Positions 36,101 through 48,587 of a stretch of DNA of 64,000 nucleotides are shown here, one piece after another. The translations under genes were made by a program, and so were the position numbers. The notes under the pieces were generated by a model. That model was not told where the DNA came from and searched no databases. It was given only the letters and a program-made list of their open reading frames with translations. The stretch covers positions 3,355,501 through 3,419,500 of the forward strand of contig OZ025283.1 of the NCBI GenBank assembly GCA_964019165.1, in the 5' to 3' direction. The DNA comes from Mastigias papua (Eukaryota > Cnidaria > Scyphozoa > Rhizostomeae > Mastigiidae). Every line of letters begins with the position of its first letter. Positions within the stretch are counted from its first letter, which is position 1.

Positions 36101-37384
36101 TCATTTGGGTGTGCCACTTATTTCGCACATTGTGCGAATGTCAAAATGTGTCCTGGATCCTCCCCTGCTGTCTATTGCTTCAACACAGTCAGCTTTTTCA
36201 CTGTGATTTTTTCTAAGTGAGTCAAGTAACCTCCAGTATTCCTTTGGGTTGCTTTTTATTGATACAATATGTTCAATGGTGCTATGTTGTTTTTGTAATT
36301 TTTTCTTCTTAATTAATTTCTTGAATTCTTTTTTCTTCAGAAATAGATCTTTACGAACATTAGAATCTATTTTCTCCCTTGAAACTTGTTTACCTAGGCG
36401 TATCAAGTCTTGTTTCAGTTCTTGACATTCTTGATCAAACCAGGGTTTCTTATTTGGATTTCGTATTTTCCTATGCCTCTTACATTTTATACCACTAATA
36501 TCACAAATTGACTTAATGAGATCTGTAATCATCTCTACATTTGATATGCATGATGCTTTAGAGTTAATTTTTGTAATTTTGGAAGTTATCTCATTAAATC
36601 TATGTTGCATATCTTGACTATTTAAAGTTTTTAGAACGTCTGTTCTTGAAGTTGAATTCTACAAATACTTATCAAGGATATCATGGAGGTTGTTACCTTT
36701 TTCTGTTTTGCTTTCACTTTCTAAACAAAGTCTATATTTTAATGAACTGTGGTCTGATAAAAAAGGTATTAAATCTCTAACTTGCATATACAAAATTTTT
36801 TGAAAAGCTGTGTTTGATGCAATAACATAATCTACTACACTACTTCCATTCCATGTGTGACATGTATATCTACCGTTTATATCTCCTATCTTTCATCCAT
36901 TTGCTATAGAAAGATCAGATGCAATACATAGGTCTAGGAGATCTATTCCTCTAGTGTTTGTAGTGTGATCATAAGAATTCCTTGGATGCGCATGTACTGA
37001 GTTGGTATTATTGTTTGTAATATTGTTGTCTTGGTCAAAGTACTTACTATAGGTAATTTTATCTTGTTCTGTTCCCACCCTAGCATTAAAGTCTCCTTGA
37101 ATTATGACTTCACCTTTAGATTTGAAATACGTTATCTCATGCTCTAATTGAGAAATATAATCTTTATTGTATTTTCTTTCATAATTTTCTGGACTGAAAT
37201 AAACAGTCCCGACAAAGATATCAGAGGATTCTTTAAAGAATTCTTTTTTAAGTTTAATCCAAACAGTGTCTGTTGTTGATGAGGTGTTAGCAACATTAAC
37301 TGCCCCAATAAGATTTTGTTTTACGAACACTGCTATACCCCCAGATGATTTTGTGTTAGCCCTTGCTCTCTTTACTGAAACCAT
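36101..37384 (-). pseudogene. LINE ORF2 fragment: endonuclease and linker (third LINE family)
   Basis: Two minus-strand frames belong to one decayed ORF2. Frame 37384-36893 is an APE-type endonuclease core (SSGGIAVFVKQN, FVGTVYFSPEN, IIQGDFNARVG, RGIDLLDLC). Frame 36610-36101 is the linker before reverse transcriptase (NKKPWFDQECQELK, EYWRLLDSLRK). The stretch between them has a stop and a frame change but keeps the family pattern (LSDH.SL near 36760). The RT domain is absent. It is not closely related to LINE-A or LINE-B and lies directly downstream of Rep/helicase copy 2. Confidence 0.75.
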
Positions 37385-37559
37385 TACATAACAGGTTAGT
37401 GGACCTGTTCACAGGCAAGACATGTGAGTTACATTGCCCTCTGCTAGCACTGGACTGTTGGGTATACAACAGTCCTCGGGCATTGCACATGATACCTTAG
37501 CATGTGATAACTACATATGCAAGTGAGTGAATCATCCAAGAACTTCACAATAGAGAACA
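37385..37559. other. 3' flank of Rep/helicase copy 2 with hairpin
   Basis: A perfect 9-bp hairpin GGACTGTTG-ggtata-CAACAGTCC lies at about 37450-37473. On the minus strand it is followed four bases later by CTAG, which resembles a Helitron 3' end (hairpin plus CTRR), although the next base is C where T is expected. Confidence 0.4.
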
Positions 37560-40500
37560 TTACTGGTTGTTCTTCCACTGGATGTGAAGACTTTGAGGCC
37601 AGCAAATGATTTTGCTCTGGACATTGCTACATACAACTGACCATGACTGAAGACTGGTTTTTGGAAGATAAACACCAACATACCTTAATGACTGACCTTG
37701 TGCTTTATTGATAGTAAGGCAGTATGCAAGTCTTACAGGAAATTGACATCTGGCAATGTTGATTGGCAGAGCAGACTCTTGCGACGTGAGTGCTATCTTT
37801 GGTAGCATAACATACTGGCCTCTGTGCTCACTTGTTATGATTTCCGCACAAATTACATGTCTTTGCAAGTCTCTGACTATGAGATGGGTGCCATTGCACA
37901 ATCCTTTTCTGGGATCAATGTTCCTTAATAAAATTATGGTGGCACCAACCTATTGGGAAAATAAAGACAGATGTAGAATGCAATATGCTCATGATGTACA
38001 TGAACTATTGGGTATAAAGTATATAATTCTATCTTGCATGCTATACTGGAAAGGATGATGATATGTGGCAACCACTTTTCATATAAATGAAGAGAGCTGG
38101 CAATATGTTATATCTGTTTAATAAAATGAAAGGAGTATATAATAGGTACCATCACACAACAATAATAGAGACGAAAAGGGGACCGTCAATCTGTTCCCAA
38201 CAAAATAGTTACAAAGGGAGACATTCAGAAAAAAGTGACACTGCATATAGTATAGATGAGGTGAAATTGTGAAAGGTCCTACCTTGAGTTCCAGTTTATG
38301 CTTTGGTAGTCCACCTGGTGTTTGTGCATTCAGGAACTCTATTGCATATGCTGCTGCTTCTTCTGGATCATCAGTGACAACTCTGTCTGTGCTGAGATAT
38401 GTGTGCACTGGTCCCTGCAAATGGCTGAGAATCCTATCATTACTTGCATGTGAATTCTCATTCAATGGTGTTAAGCAGCAGAGGTCTGACATGTATAGTG
38501 GATCTTGCATGAGAGCTGCATCACCTGGTTGTGTGTGAGGGTAGACAACATTGATCATGTTTTCCAGTGACTGGGACATGACATCTGCTGGAAGTGTGAT
38601 TTGATCATGCTCATCATGTACCTCGTCACCTGTGCCAAGCCTTAAGAGCCATTCAGAAAACTGTCTGTATGTGTGATCTTGAATGGCTCTCATGTTTGTA
38701 ATCAGTTGAAATTCATGAAAGTGTGCCCAAAGATGAGAATATTTGATGCACTGGCGAACTGTGCCTTCCCTACTTGTTCTGGGAACAACTGGAAGAACTT
38801 GGTGAACGTCACCACCAAGAAACATATACTTACCTCCAAATGGTCTATTAACCTGGGTAATGTCTCTTAGGAGGACACCAACAGCTTTTAATGCATCTGC
38901 TGGGATCATTAATGCTTCATACCAAATAAATATTGTTGTCTCCCTTAGACTTTGAGCTCTTGCACTTTGCCTTTTTATATTACATGTAGAATCAGGCAGT
39001 AATGGGATGGGAATTTGAAATGTTGAGTGTGCTGTGGCTCCATTGATGAGCAATGTGCTGGCAATCCCAGAATATGCCATACATTTCACCTTTATTCCCA
39101 AAGCCTGAAGGGTATGGACTAAAGTATTGTAAAGAAAGGTCTTACCTGTACCTGCTGGTCCATCCATGTCTGATGAGAGCTTGCTACAATGGCATTGACA
39201 ATGGTATCATGAATGTGCCGCTGATCGTGGTTTAACTGCTGCAACATTCTTTCACCCTGTTCTCTCTCATGAGCACTGTTACTGTTTCCAGTCTGATTCT
39301 GGGGATGGACACAATTACCTGGAAGCTGTGGAAGATCAGAAAAATCAACATTTGAAATAGACTTACCATGTACCCTGAGACATGTGTCAATATCCCAGAG
39401 ACAGAGATGAATATGTCTGTCTTGCAGTACTATTTGTGGACCATGGAGCCGATCATGCCTTATGTAATCCTCACTCATTGCTTCCTTGACTTCATCAAAC
39501 AGAGCTCTGATATCAGAAGGTGTCTGAAACAGCATCAAGGATGCAAACAACTGTTGCATTTGTGATGGTATGTTCATGACTGCAGCCTCCTGTAAGCAAC
39601 GCCTGTGTTCAGTATCATCCTCAAGCAACCCCATTGCTCTTGCTGCGCCTTTGAATGTGTCATGCACCTGACCATGAACTGTTTGCAGGTCCTGAAATGA
39701 TGTAACTCCTTTTCTTGTGTAGAAGGAGTAAACGAAGAGCAAATCGCTGTGGATCTGAGGGTTGGACTTGATATATACGACCAATGATAGGTGCTGTCTG
39801 TCTTTGTCTCGGGTTCCATTTCTTGGCCCATTGGTCAAATGTGTAGTGTTCTGGAATTTCATGATACAGATACTGATGTGCATTCTGATCCTCCTGGTTC
39901 AATTAAAAAAAGGCTGTCAATGTGGTATTCTGACCAACGTGAGCAGCCCTATCTTCATTGCCATCACAATAATACACATTTCGCTGAAGTGGAAGGTGAA
40001 CTGCCAGTCGGATAATGATGTGACTTTTGTCATGCATTTGTACTGCATTATTCTAAATACTGCCTTGTGTGGTCCGACATAGCGTGCATTAAGATGTTGC
40101 AAGATCTCATCATGATTGAGATAATTCTGCCTAATTTCAATCTGAGCAGCATCATTGCCTTTGTGGATGTATTTGAATATATACTTCACACTCCTAACTG
40201 CTGTGCACACTTCCACATTCATATGACACTTGAACTTCATCAGCAAATTCGGGTTGTGCGGTACTACCCATGTGTCATTCACTGCATGGCAACGTAGCTC
40301 AGCTCTGTGTTGCCCACATCGTCTATACAGAGGATAACCAGTCACATTACATTCTGTTTGCTGTTGGAGAGGCTTGGGAAACTTCTTTTTACACTGACCA
40401 TTCTCCATGCAGACACATTGGGGATCCAAATCACCACAGGGGCCATGCATCACGTGTCTCTTAACTGTGTCATGGAAGTCTGGGTGCACTTGTGGATCTG

Positions 40501-40987
40501 GAATTTCTGCAGACACCAACCGATCAACATCCTCTGTTGTTCTTGGTTTGTCGGCATCTGCAAGAAATAAAACGATGTGCGCATGCAGCAAACCCCGTTT
40601 CTGAAATTCAATAGTGTACACGTATGCATTTACTTGGCCCAACACATTCTGCTGAATAAGGTCGTGTAGTAGCTCCTTCGATTTCAAATGAAAGACACGA
40701 CTGACTATGTCTGGCCTGTCACATGCATTTTGATGCTGGAGTAAGTTGTCTTGAATTCCAGGCCACTTTGGGTTCGCTGTCATTGTCAGACAAATGTCTG
40801 GTTTGCCAAGTTTTGTTACTATTGTCATTGCATTATTGGTATTTCTGATACAAGGAGAACTGAGGTGGCATACTGAGGTGGCTGACCTTGTGGAGCTTCT
40901 TGTGCAGCTGTGAGATGGTATGCTTGACCATGAATGGTACAACTCGTGGTCCTCTACCTGCATGCACGCAGCAATAGAAAACAGCAA
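37560..40987 (-). pseudogene. Helitron Rep/helicase, copy 2 (truncated and frameshifted)
   Basis: Clearly homologous to copy 1 along its length. Surviving frames are 40987-39917 (Rep, HUH as GLLHAHIVLFL, KYIFKYIHKG), 39902-39660, 39883-39119, 39167-38283 (helicase with GPAGTGKTFL) and exon 2 at 37949-37560. Lesions: loss of the N-terminus, a ~0.8 kb deletion near 40850 joining PPQYA-type sequence to the Rep domain, frameshifts near 39905 and 39700, a small deletion just before Walker A near 39165, and TAT for GAT in Walker B (WYEAL). The intron 37950-38282 has intact GT and AG at the same position as copy 1. Confidence 0.9.
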
Positions 40988-41659
40988 AAAATCGACAAAG
41001 AGTTGCTAAAATAGTTTGATACGTGAAAAGTGCAAAGAAAGTACTCACCTGGCCCTGAATAAAGAAGAATTTCTACTCAATTATAATACAGAAATCTACT
41101 GCATCCAAACTAACAGTGTTCCAGAGGTGGCAGCACATGGAAATTCAATAAGTAATCTCATCCCATTGACTACAGGGGGAACCTGGGTCATGTAGATTGG
41201 AAAGAAACAAACTGCTGGGAAACGGCAACTAAGCAGACATGCACCCCTCAAAGGATATGAGCGGCCTTGAGGACGGAGCGTTTGTGGTGCATACCTTGCC
41301 ATTGAAAGACAAAGGGACCAACCGAGGAGACAAAAGGAACATACCACGTGATGGAAACTGCACAGAATCATGCCCGAGCTGAGAGCTTCAACCTTGGAGA
41401 GATGAAAAATCGTACTACCTGTTTAAACAATAGCCAAAAAAGAAAAGTGGAATATCTCCGCGAAAAATAAAGATATCAGAAAAAGACTCAATATTACAAA
41501 TCACAACCAGTAGGGTACCCCACATGCAAAGTGTGGGCTCTATCCACCACCCACTCTGGGCTGTGGCCTGCTAAATACCGATGTCCATCACGTGGTACAA
41601 TTCAAGCCCTGTGATTGGCCTGGCATACATTATCATATAGGCATCTTAGTATATAGTGA
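40975..41659 (-). repeat. Remnant of a unit right end beside Rep/helicase copy 2
   Basis: It ends with cacgtggtacaattcaagc...catataggcatc and TAGTATATAGTGA (41647-41659), the subtype of unit 4. One donor module (CCAG|GTGAGT near 41045) lies just upstream, in minus sense, of the broken Rep frame. No hairpin follows. The minus strand reads ...CATGTA|TCACTATATAC, that is host A followed by element TC, matching a Helitron 5' boundary. This is the only place where a unit terminus and a Rep/helicase gene sit together in the expected order. Confidence 0.65.
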
Positions 41660-41979
41660 TACATGAGCTACAAATCATCATCATTAATACATCTTTGTGT
41701 CTTATATTGCCTTTCAGACTTTGAGCATGATGGGTAGTTCATACCAGCATATTGAAAAACTTTGGATTTGATTTCCACAGAAAATGTACATCGTCTGTTT
41801 ATGGCCAATTTTCCTTTCCTCGGCACTTTTCATGAATGAACCGTCAAGAGAATCATTGTCGGTTGCACTAGATCCATCTGACAGGCAGGATGATGATGCT
41901 AGAACACACATGAAACTGATCCAAATTCCCTCGGCTCACTTTCCGCAATACTTTCAGTACCTTCAATAGAGCTACAATA
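41660..41979. other. Spacer; probable pre-insertion sequence
   Basis: No gene recognised. It is bounded by the unit terminus at 41659 and the TA target of the MITE at 41978-41979. The small frames on both strands have no recognisable content. Confidence 0.3.
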
Positions 41980-42226
41980 GTCGCCAAAAGTCCTTGGGAC
42001 ACTTAGAAGAAACAGATAAAAAGCAACTTTCCTCTACATATTGTCATAGTTGCTACAGACATGCACCCCCCTTCCCCCTAGAACAATGTTGGTTTGCTTG
42101 TGGGACACTTGAAGTTGGCGTGCAGGCAAAATTTTCCCATTATCGCTGGTACTTCACCAGAAAACCAACATTGTTTCAGGGGGAGAGGGGGATGAAAGTT
42201 CGTTGCAGAATACAAAAAGTCCAAAG

Positions 42227-42784
42227 GTTTTCAATCACCATGACAGCTTAGGCCATGTTCTTGGCAAACAGGAGTACCTCGAAAATCAAAGCAGGAGAAA
42301 TAACGTGTATGTGACTGGCATACAGGAAAATGGTAAAGAAAGCTGGGATGAGACTGAGGTTATTCTGAAGTCCAAAAGTAAAGAGCTACTGAAGATCAGT
42401 GACGATCTAACTATCGAGAGAGCACATCGTGTCAACTCAAAACCAAATGGAAGGTGTGCCTCATCTGGAGCACGTGGAGGTCGCAAAGATGAACGCAGTA
42501 GGCCAATAAGTGCCAAGGTCCTGAACTGGAAGGAAAAGGAACGTGTGTTAGCTGCTGCCAGATCAATAAGACCAGATGGAGTTACATTTGTTCAGGATTT
42601 CAGTCAGGCAACGCTGGATCGCAGGTATGAGCTGGTTCCCATGTTAAAGGAGGCACGTAGGCAGGGTACAATTGCTTTCTTCATTGCTGACCATTTGATC
42701 ATCAAAGAGAAGCCCCCTGAAACCACTGAAAACGCTCACTCTGAAGTATCGGATGATGATGAAGTCATTATTAACACTAACTGA
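42227..42784 (+). pseudogene. LINE-A ORF1 (5'-truncated)
   Basis: An RNA-binding, L1-ORF1-like protein of the LINE particle. The surviving frame starts near the YLENQSRRNNVYVTGI motif, which matches YLENTSRHNNIKVIGI in LINE-B ORF1, and continues through an IERAHRV motif and KVLNWKEKERV to an acidic C-terminus. The coiled-coil N-terminus present in LINE-B is missing. The frame extends upstream into MITE sequence only by chance. Confidence 0.8.
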
Positions 42785-42898
42785 ATACCTATATGGGACA
42801 CCATTAACTATTCCCATTATGTTGAGTTTTGTGACCATAATCATGGTTGAGCCTTTAATTTCTTTTTCAGTCAGTTTGTCAAATAGAATGGACATTTA

Positions 42899-45800
42899 AT
42901 GACTAAGTCGTCAAAGAATCCTTGTGGCATTTGTCACAAAAATGTGAAAGATAATAAACCTTGTCTTTGTTGTCATAATTGCAATTTTCGAGTTCATATA
43001 AAATGTAATGACATTTCCTTAGCAGAGTACACAGCAATTTCCAACAGAACCAATGATGCTCCATGGTTTTGCCTTAAATGCACAATAGCTGAAAATGAAT
43101 CAATATTTCCTTTTGGAACGCTGGCAAATGAGGAATTTTTAAACTTATATCAAATTGATATTCCATCTTTTGTTGACACAGCACCATCTTTCGAAATTAT
43201 CTCTGATCTTATGAACTTGCCTAACCTTGGTGACTACGATATTGATGAACATTTACCTGCCAACATAAATTCTTCTTATCACACGTTACAGGATATTTCA
43301 AATTCTGATCATTCTCAAAATGATTTTTCTCTGCTACATATGAACATTAGAAGTCTTTCTTGTCACTTTGATGAGCTTTTCTCTACACTGGTAAGTTTGG
43401 GAATCAAGTTTGATGTGTCTCTGAAACTTGGGATTCTTTTGAACATCCCATAGAGACACATATTGATATTCCTGGTTATAGTTTTTTCTCTGTTCAGTCA
43501 CATAGTCAAAATGGTGGTGTTGGTCTTTATGTAAAGACAGGTCTTTCTCCACTTGGTAGGCCTGACTTGAGCAAAGACAGTGCAGATTATGAAGCTGTAT
43601 GGGTCGAGGTTGAAAATGGGAAAGAGAAAAAATTTCTGTTTTGCTGTTTGTATCGTCATCCAAATTCTAATCCAGATAACCTTAACACCTATTTACAAGA
43701 AGTTCTTTCTAATCCTGCTGTCTCAAATAAACAAATTTTTCTTCTTGGGGATTTCAACCTTGATCTTTTGAACTATGACTCTCACACTGCAACTGGCGAA
43801 TTTGTCAATTTGCTCCTTTCCAAGCAGTTTTTGCCATATGTTATACATCCTCCTCGAGTGTCTGATAATTCTTCCACCATTATAGATAATATCTTTGCCA
43901 ATGTTTGTGATCAAGAAACAGTAAGTGGTAATATTCTAACACAAATAACAGACCATTTTCCTCAGTTTCTTATTGTAAAGCATGCAGGTATAGCTTACAA
44001 AAACTTATCATACTCCTACCATGATTTTTCTAGACTTAATGTTGAAAAATTCCAAAGTGACTTCGCAAATTTAGACCTAACTTACTTGAATGATGGTCAG
44101 TTAGTTATTAAATCTAAATTTAACAGGTTTCTTTCAAACCTTGATAAACTAGTAAAAACTCATGCTCCTCTGAAAAAACTCACAAAGAAAGAAGTAAAGT
44201 TAAGAAATAAACCTTGGATCAACAGTAAAATACAAAAAATGATGCGTATCAAAGATAAGTTGCTTAAAAAGCTCAAGAGAAATAATGGTCAGCCTACAAG
44301 GGATCTTTTTAAAAAGTTTCGTAATCGTATTGCAATTGCTTTAAAAGACAGCAAAGCCAATTATTATTATAATTACTTTCAAACAAATAGTAAAAATATG
44401 AAACAGTTATGGTCAGGGATTAAATCAGTCATAAATAGTAGGAAGTCCTCTAATGTAAATGTCATAAGCAAAATGAAGAATTCTAATGGTGCCCTTACAT
44501 CTGATCCTGTTGTAATTACTAATCTATTCAACAAATTTTTTGTCAATGGTTCTCATGATATCACTCAGAAAATACCAAGAACCAGAAAGTCTCCCTTAGA
44601 TTTCATCCATAATAGAATCTGTGACTCTTTTTTCATTGCCCCTTCAGCTCCCTCAGAGATATCTGATATTATCAATATGCTAAAGCCTGGTAAATCTATA
44701 GGTCCCAACAGCATTCCTGTTAAGCTTCTAAAGCACCTGTGTCCCTTAATTAGTTCGCCACTTTCTCAAATCATAGATGAATCTTTTCAATCTGGTATAT
44801 TTCCTGACAAAATGAAACTTGCAAAAGTTATCCCTCTGTTCACAAAGGGTTGTTCAGTTACTGCTTCTACTTATCGTCCCATTTCTCTCTTGTCTGTCTT
44901 TAGCAAAATCACTGAAAAAGTTATGTATAAGCGCTTACATGACTTCCTAGGAAAGCATAGTATTTTATATTCTTTTCAGTTTGGATTTCGTGAAAGTCAC
45001 TCTATTAATCATGCTTTAGTCAGCATGACAGAAACTATCAAAAATTCACTTGATAACAGGAAATTTGGCTGCGGGATCTTTCTTGATTTGCAGAAAGCAT
45101 TCGATACTGTAAACCATAGCAGTCTTTTGATGAAGCTTGAAAAGTATGGAATTCGAGGACCTGCTTTAGAGTGGTTTAACTCTTACTTATTGGGCAGAAA
45201 GCAATATGTGTCTATGAATGGGTCCAGCTCCAGCCAGTTAAATGTTACATGTGGAGTTCCACAGGGTTCTGTCCTTGGTCCCCTCCTTTTCTTACGTTTT
45301 ATTACTGATCTACCAGATTCATCATCTTTACTCTCCTTCTACTTATTTGCGGATGATACAAATATCTACTTTGAAGCTGAAACTCTTGATATGCTGCAAG
45401 GAATAGTAAATGAAGAGTTAAAAAAGGTTTGATGCAAACAAATTGTCATTAAACATCGATAAAACTAATTTCATACTATTTAAGTCTTCTCAACATTCAT
45501 CATTGGAAACAGTAAATAGTAAAATTGGAAATCAACCAGTAAAACAGTCTAGGTATGTAAAATTTCTTGGCGTTCTTTTGGATGAAAATCTTAGCTGGAA
45601 ATACCATATATCTGAACTTTCTAAAAAACTGGCTAGAACATGTGGTATGTTTTTCAAGATAAGACACTTTCTTCCTGTTGATGTTATGATCTGTCTGTAC
45701 AATTCATTATTTTCTTCCTTTCTCCAATATGGTATAGTAGTATGGGGACTTACATATGATGTTCATATCAAGCCTATATATTTGTTGCAAAAAAGAGTGG

Positions 45801-46180
45801 TAAAAGCTATTGCATTTGAACATTTCACTTCACCCTCCACTCCTATCTTTTCTGACTTGAAAATCTTGAAGCTTCAAGATCTTTTTCAGTTAAAGTTGCT
45901 TTATTTTGTTTATGATTGTGTCAATAAGAGCTCTCTTAGTTGCTTCCACAATTTTGTTGAATCAGTGACAAATGTTCATCAGTATGGTACACAGCAAGCC
46001 ACAAAAAATGACATTTTCTTAACTCGAAAAAATACTTTGCAATATGGTATCAGGTCTGTCCGTTTCTTTGGTGCTAAATCTTGGAACAACATTCCAGTTG
46101 ATATAAAAAGATCATCATCTGCGTTCAGTTTTCGTCAAAAGCTTCGAGCCTTTTTATTTTTGAATAACTATCACAGTTGA
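42899..46180 (+). pseudogene. LINE-A ORF2: PHD, endonuclease, reverse transcriptase (frameshifted)
   Basis: The enzyme for target-primed reverse transcription. It starts with an ATG at 42899 and a C4HC3 PHD-type finger (CGICHKN...WFCLKC, residues ~7-60), then an APE endonuclease (LLHMNIRSL, YRHPNSNPDN, LLGDFNLDLLNYD), then RT (DLQKAFDTVNH, GVPQGSVLGPLLF, FADDTNIY). A deletion of ~7-8 bases near 43420 breaks the endonuclease, and a second small deletion near 45430 truncates the RT after the FADD motif. The three frames (to 43453, 43567-45432, 45443-46180) otherwise follow LINE-B closely. Inactive. Confidence 0.9.
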
Positions 46181-46249
46181 TCCTAAAGTGATAAATATTG
46201 TTCTGGTCACTCGATAAATGACTAAATAAGATTCAAAACCATCTTCAAA

Positions 46250-46463
46250 AAGGGGGTGCTCTCTCCTCGATTAGTTTATCTAGTGAGAGAGCTCCTCCTA
46301 AAGAAATCCCCCTGCATGCAACATCTTATGTACTTGTTATTCATTGTATGTTATTATAAGTATGTTTATGTAATTTGTAGTCATTGTATGTAATTAGTGT
46401 TAGTGTTTTAATAAGATATTGTATGTAGAGGAATTTTAAAATATATGAACTGAACTGAACTGA
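46250..46463 (+). other. LINE-A 3' UTR with hairpin and TGAAC tail
   Basis: GCTCTCTC...GAGAGAGC forms a perfect 8-bp stem around ctcgattagtttatctagt (about 46258-46295). The element ends in tandem ctgaactgaactga. LINE-B has the same layout with a different stem sequence. Confidence 0.75.
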
Positions 46464-46490
46464 AAAGTGTCCCAGGACTTTTGGCAGGTA

Positions 46491-47798
46491 GTGTCTGGTA
46501 TTGACAGTTTCAAAACACGTTATACCTGCAATGTGTTGGTCGAAGGGGTAATCGATGGTGCTGAAAATGATGGTGATATGTAAAAGTATGTAAGTCATCT
46601 CTGTGACATCATGTCACGTGGGTGTCTATCATTCTGTCCCTCCCGCAGTACTCCTACCCAAATCAGTATTAGGACATACATTTCTATAGTCCAAAAACAA
46701 TGTACACGATGGCCCGAGCCTCACGTGACTTATCTTGAAAATATAGGAGCGGTTCGAGCAACATAGCTCACAAAAATGCTCTAAATACCGGCTTTACTTG
46801 AACTTTGCCAGAACTTGCAAACGAGGCGAAGACAGACGTTAGCACATGTGCTAACAGTAGTATTACTATGGTTACACAGATGCAGCCCCTAACTTATTAA
46901 TTTCACCATTCGTTCTTATTCAAATTCCTGAAATATATTCTGCTTATGTATTTTGGCAACTTTTTCTATACAAGAGCCGTTATATGTGCACTGCTTTTAT
47001 CGCTGGTGTGTTAACTGGCTATGCATTAGAGTTCAAAATGTACCCAAGAAACACCCCATTGAAAACATTCATTGTTCATTACATATGCCTATATGAATGG
47101 TGAAATTTCAGGAATACTTCCGTTATCAGCCAAACAGACAGAACAGACGGCAGGGATATTCAAAGTTTCCTTTGTGTTACACAATTACTAGTTGGCTAAA
47201 AAGACCAATGGTCAAAGTAAATTCACACTAATAATCTTAATGGCGTCACTAGATAACAACAAAGATTTATTGGTGCACTAGAGACAATAATGAAGGATGC
47301 CAACCGCCAGTTCGTTCATCAGATTCACATGTTTGGTGAAGAGACAGTCACTCTATGTGGCTGTTGTTCTGCTCATTGGCAGTTTATTGTTACATTTTGT
47401 CACTTCAGATCACTGCTGTAATTGCCCCTCCCACTGTACTTTTTGTACCTACGCTTTTGTATGTAGCTTGACAACAATGGAATGCGATGAGTATCCCGCA
47501 GTGTGTTGTTGCTATGCATGCCACAGTTTACATGGTTTACACCACAGTTTACACTTGCAAAAAGGTCTGTATTTCTGCATACGCATAGTATTTAATGTGT
47601 GTACACGGCGAAAATCTTTTTTTCGAAGATTCGGCGAAGATCTTTTTTTCGGAGATGACGCACACGGAGAAGGACATGTGTTCGCATTGTCTGCAGTGAT
47701 TGTGTTATTCAGTTGGTGTTTATGGATTTTAAGTTGGTTTTTAGTATAAAAAAAATGTTCAGTTCTGTTTCATAAATACATGTTCAACGCTACCCACG
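46491..47798 (+). other. Probable LINE-B 5' region
   Basis: The sequence before LINE-B ORF1. It contains three TTTACA words near 47531-47560 (cacagtttacatggtttacac) and a direct repeat of gaagatctttttttcg at about 47608-47655. A 150-codon frame at 47297-47749 overlaps these simple features and resembles no known protein; I do not call it a gene. The 5' boundary of the element cannot be fixed from one copy. Confidence 0.4.
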
Positions 47799-48587
47799 AT
47801 GCCTGAATTTTTAACAATAGATATTTGCAAAGACTTCCTTGCAATGCAAGAGCAGAGTTACACGAAACTCGTGAAAATGTTGGAGGAAGACTTGCGAAAT
47901 GAAATAAGACTTATTAGGAATGTGGTAAACGATTTGAAGGTCAGTGCCCAATTTCAAAGCAATACAGTCGATGGTATTGAAAAAGCCATCAAGAAACTAA
48001 ATGGTCAACTTCGTTCTATTGAAGAATCTATTCAAGCAAGTGAAGAGTACATGGAAGCTGTTGACGACAAGATGGAGTATCTTGAAAACACCAGTAGGCA
48101 CAACAATATTAAAGTGATCGGTATTGAAGAATCACCAAATTTCATAGAGTCATGGGATGAATCTGAGACCATTGTAAAAGATAAAATCACGTCATTGCTA
48201 AGTATAACTGAAGACTTGGAGATCGAAAGGGCTCACCGGGTGGGAAGACCGAAGGAATACCACACACGTGCTGATGGATCGAAAGTCAAAGCTAGACCTA
48301 GGCCCATCGTTGTAAAAGTTTTATCTTGGAAACAGAAAGAGCGAGTGGTAAGGAAAGCAAGGGAAGTTTAGCCTCCAGAAGTCAACTTTCTGGCTGACTT
48401 GAGTCAACGTTCACTGAGAAGAAGACAAGATGTAGTTCCCAAATTATTAGAAGCTAGAAGGAATGGCAAGGTGGCCTATTTTATTGGTGATAGGCTTGTT
48501 GTAAAGGATAAAGGTGGCAATCAAGATCAGCGCCCTAAAGATGTTGATACAAATGTGGACGATGAGGTATCTTTTAGATTATCTTAG
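47799..48587 (+). pseudogene. LINE-B ORF1 with one in-frame TAG
   Basis: Full-length ORF1 starting at the ATG at 47799 (MPEFLTIDICKDF). Residues ~15-95 form a heptad-rich coiled coil, followed by the YLENTSRHNN motif, IERAHRVGRP, and KVLSWKQKERVV. A TAG at 48369-48371 interrupts the frame after 190 codons, and the same frame continues open to 48587 with the expected C-terminus (DVVPKLLEARRNGKVAYF). Otherwise intact. Confidence 0.85.

Larger units (their letters stand above)
42227..46463 (+). mobile_element. LINE-A, 5'-truncated insertion in the MITE
   Basis: A CR1/L2-type LINE lying inside the MITE, probably flanked by a short AAAG duplication (42223-42226 and 46464-46467). It begins inside ORF1, so it is 5'-truncated. 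It ends with a conserved 3' hairpin and a (TGAAC)n tail. It is related to LINE-B along ORF1, ORF2 and the 3' UTR. Confidence 0.85.
41980..46488. mobile_element. MITE copy 1, split by LINE-A
   Basis: The left part is 41980-42226 and the right part 46464-46488; together they match the intact MITE at 56128-56395. The TIR core is GCCAAAAGTCCTTGGGACAC. Flanking TA is at 41978-41979 and 46489-46490, as for Tc1/mariner-like insertions. Internal inverted blocks (cccccttccccctag / cagggggagaggggg, each with an acaatgttggtt-type word) make the element fold along its whole length. Confidence 0.88.

Noticed and set aside
47297..47749. 150-codon Cys-rich frame before LINE-B ORF1
   Set aside because: It overlaps short direct repeats in the probable 5' UTR and resembles no family.
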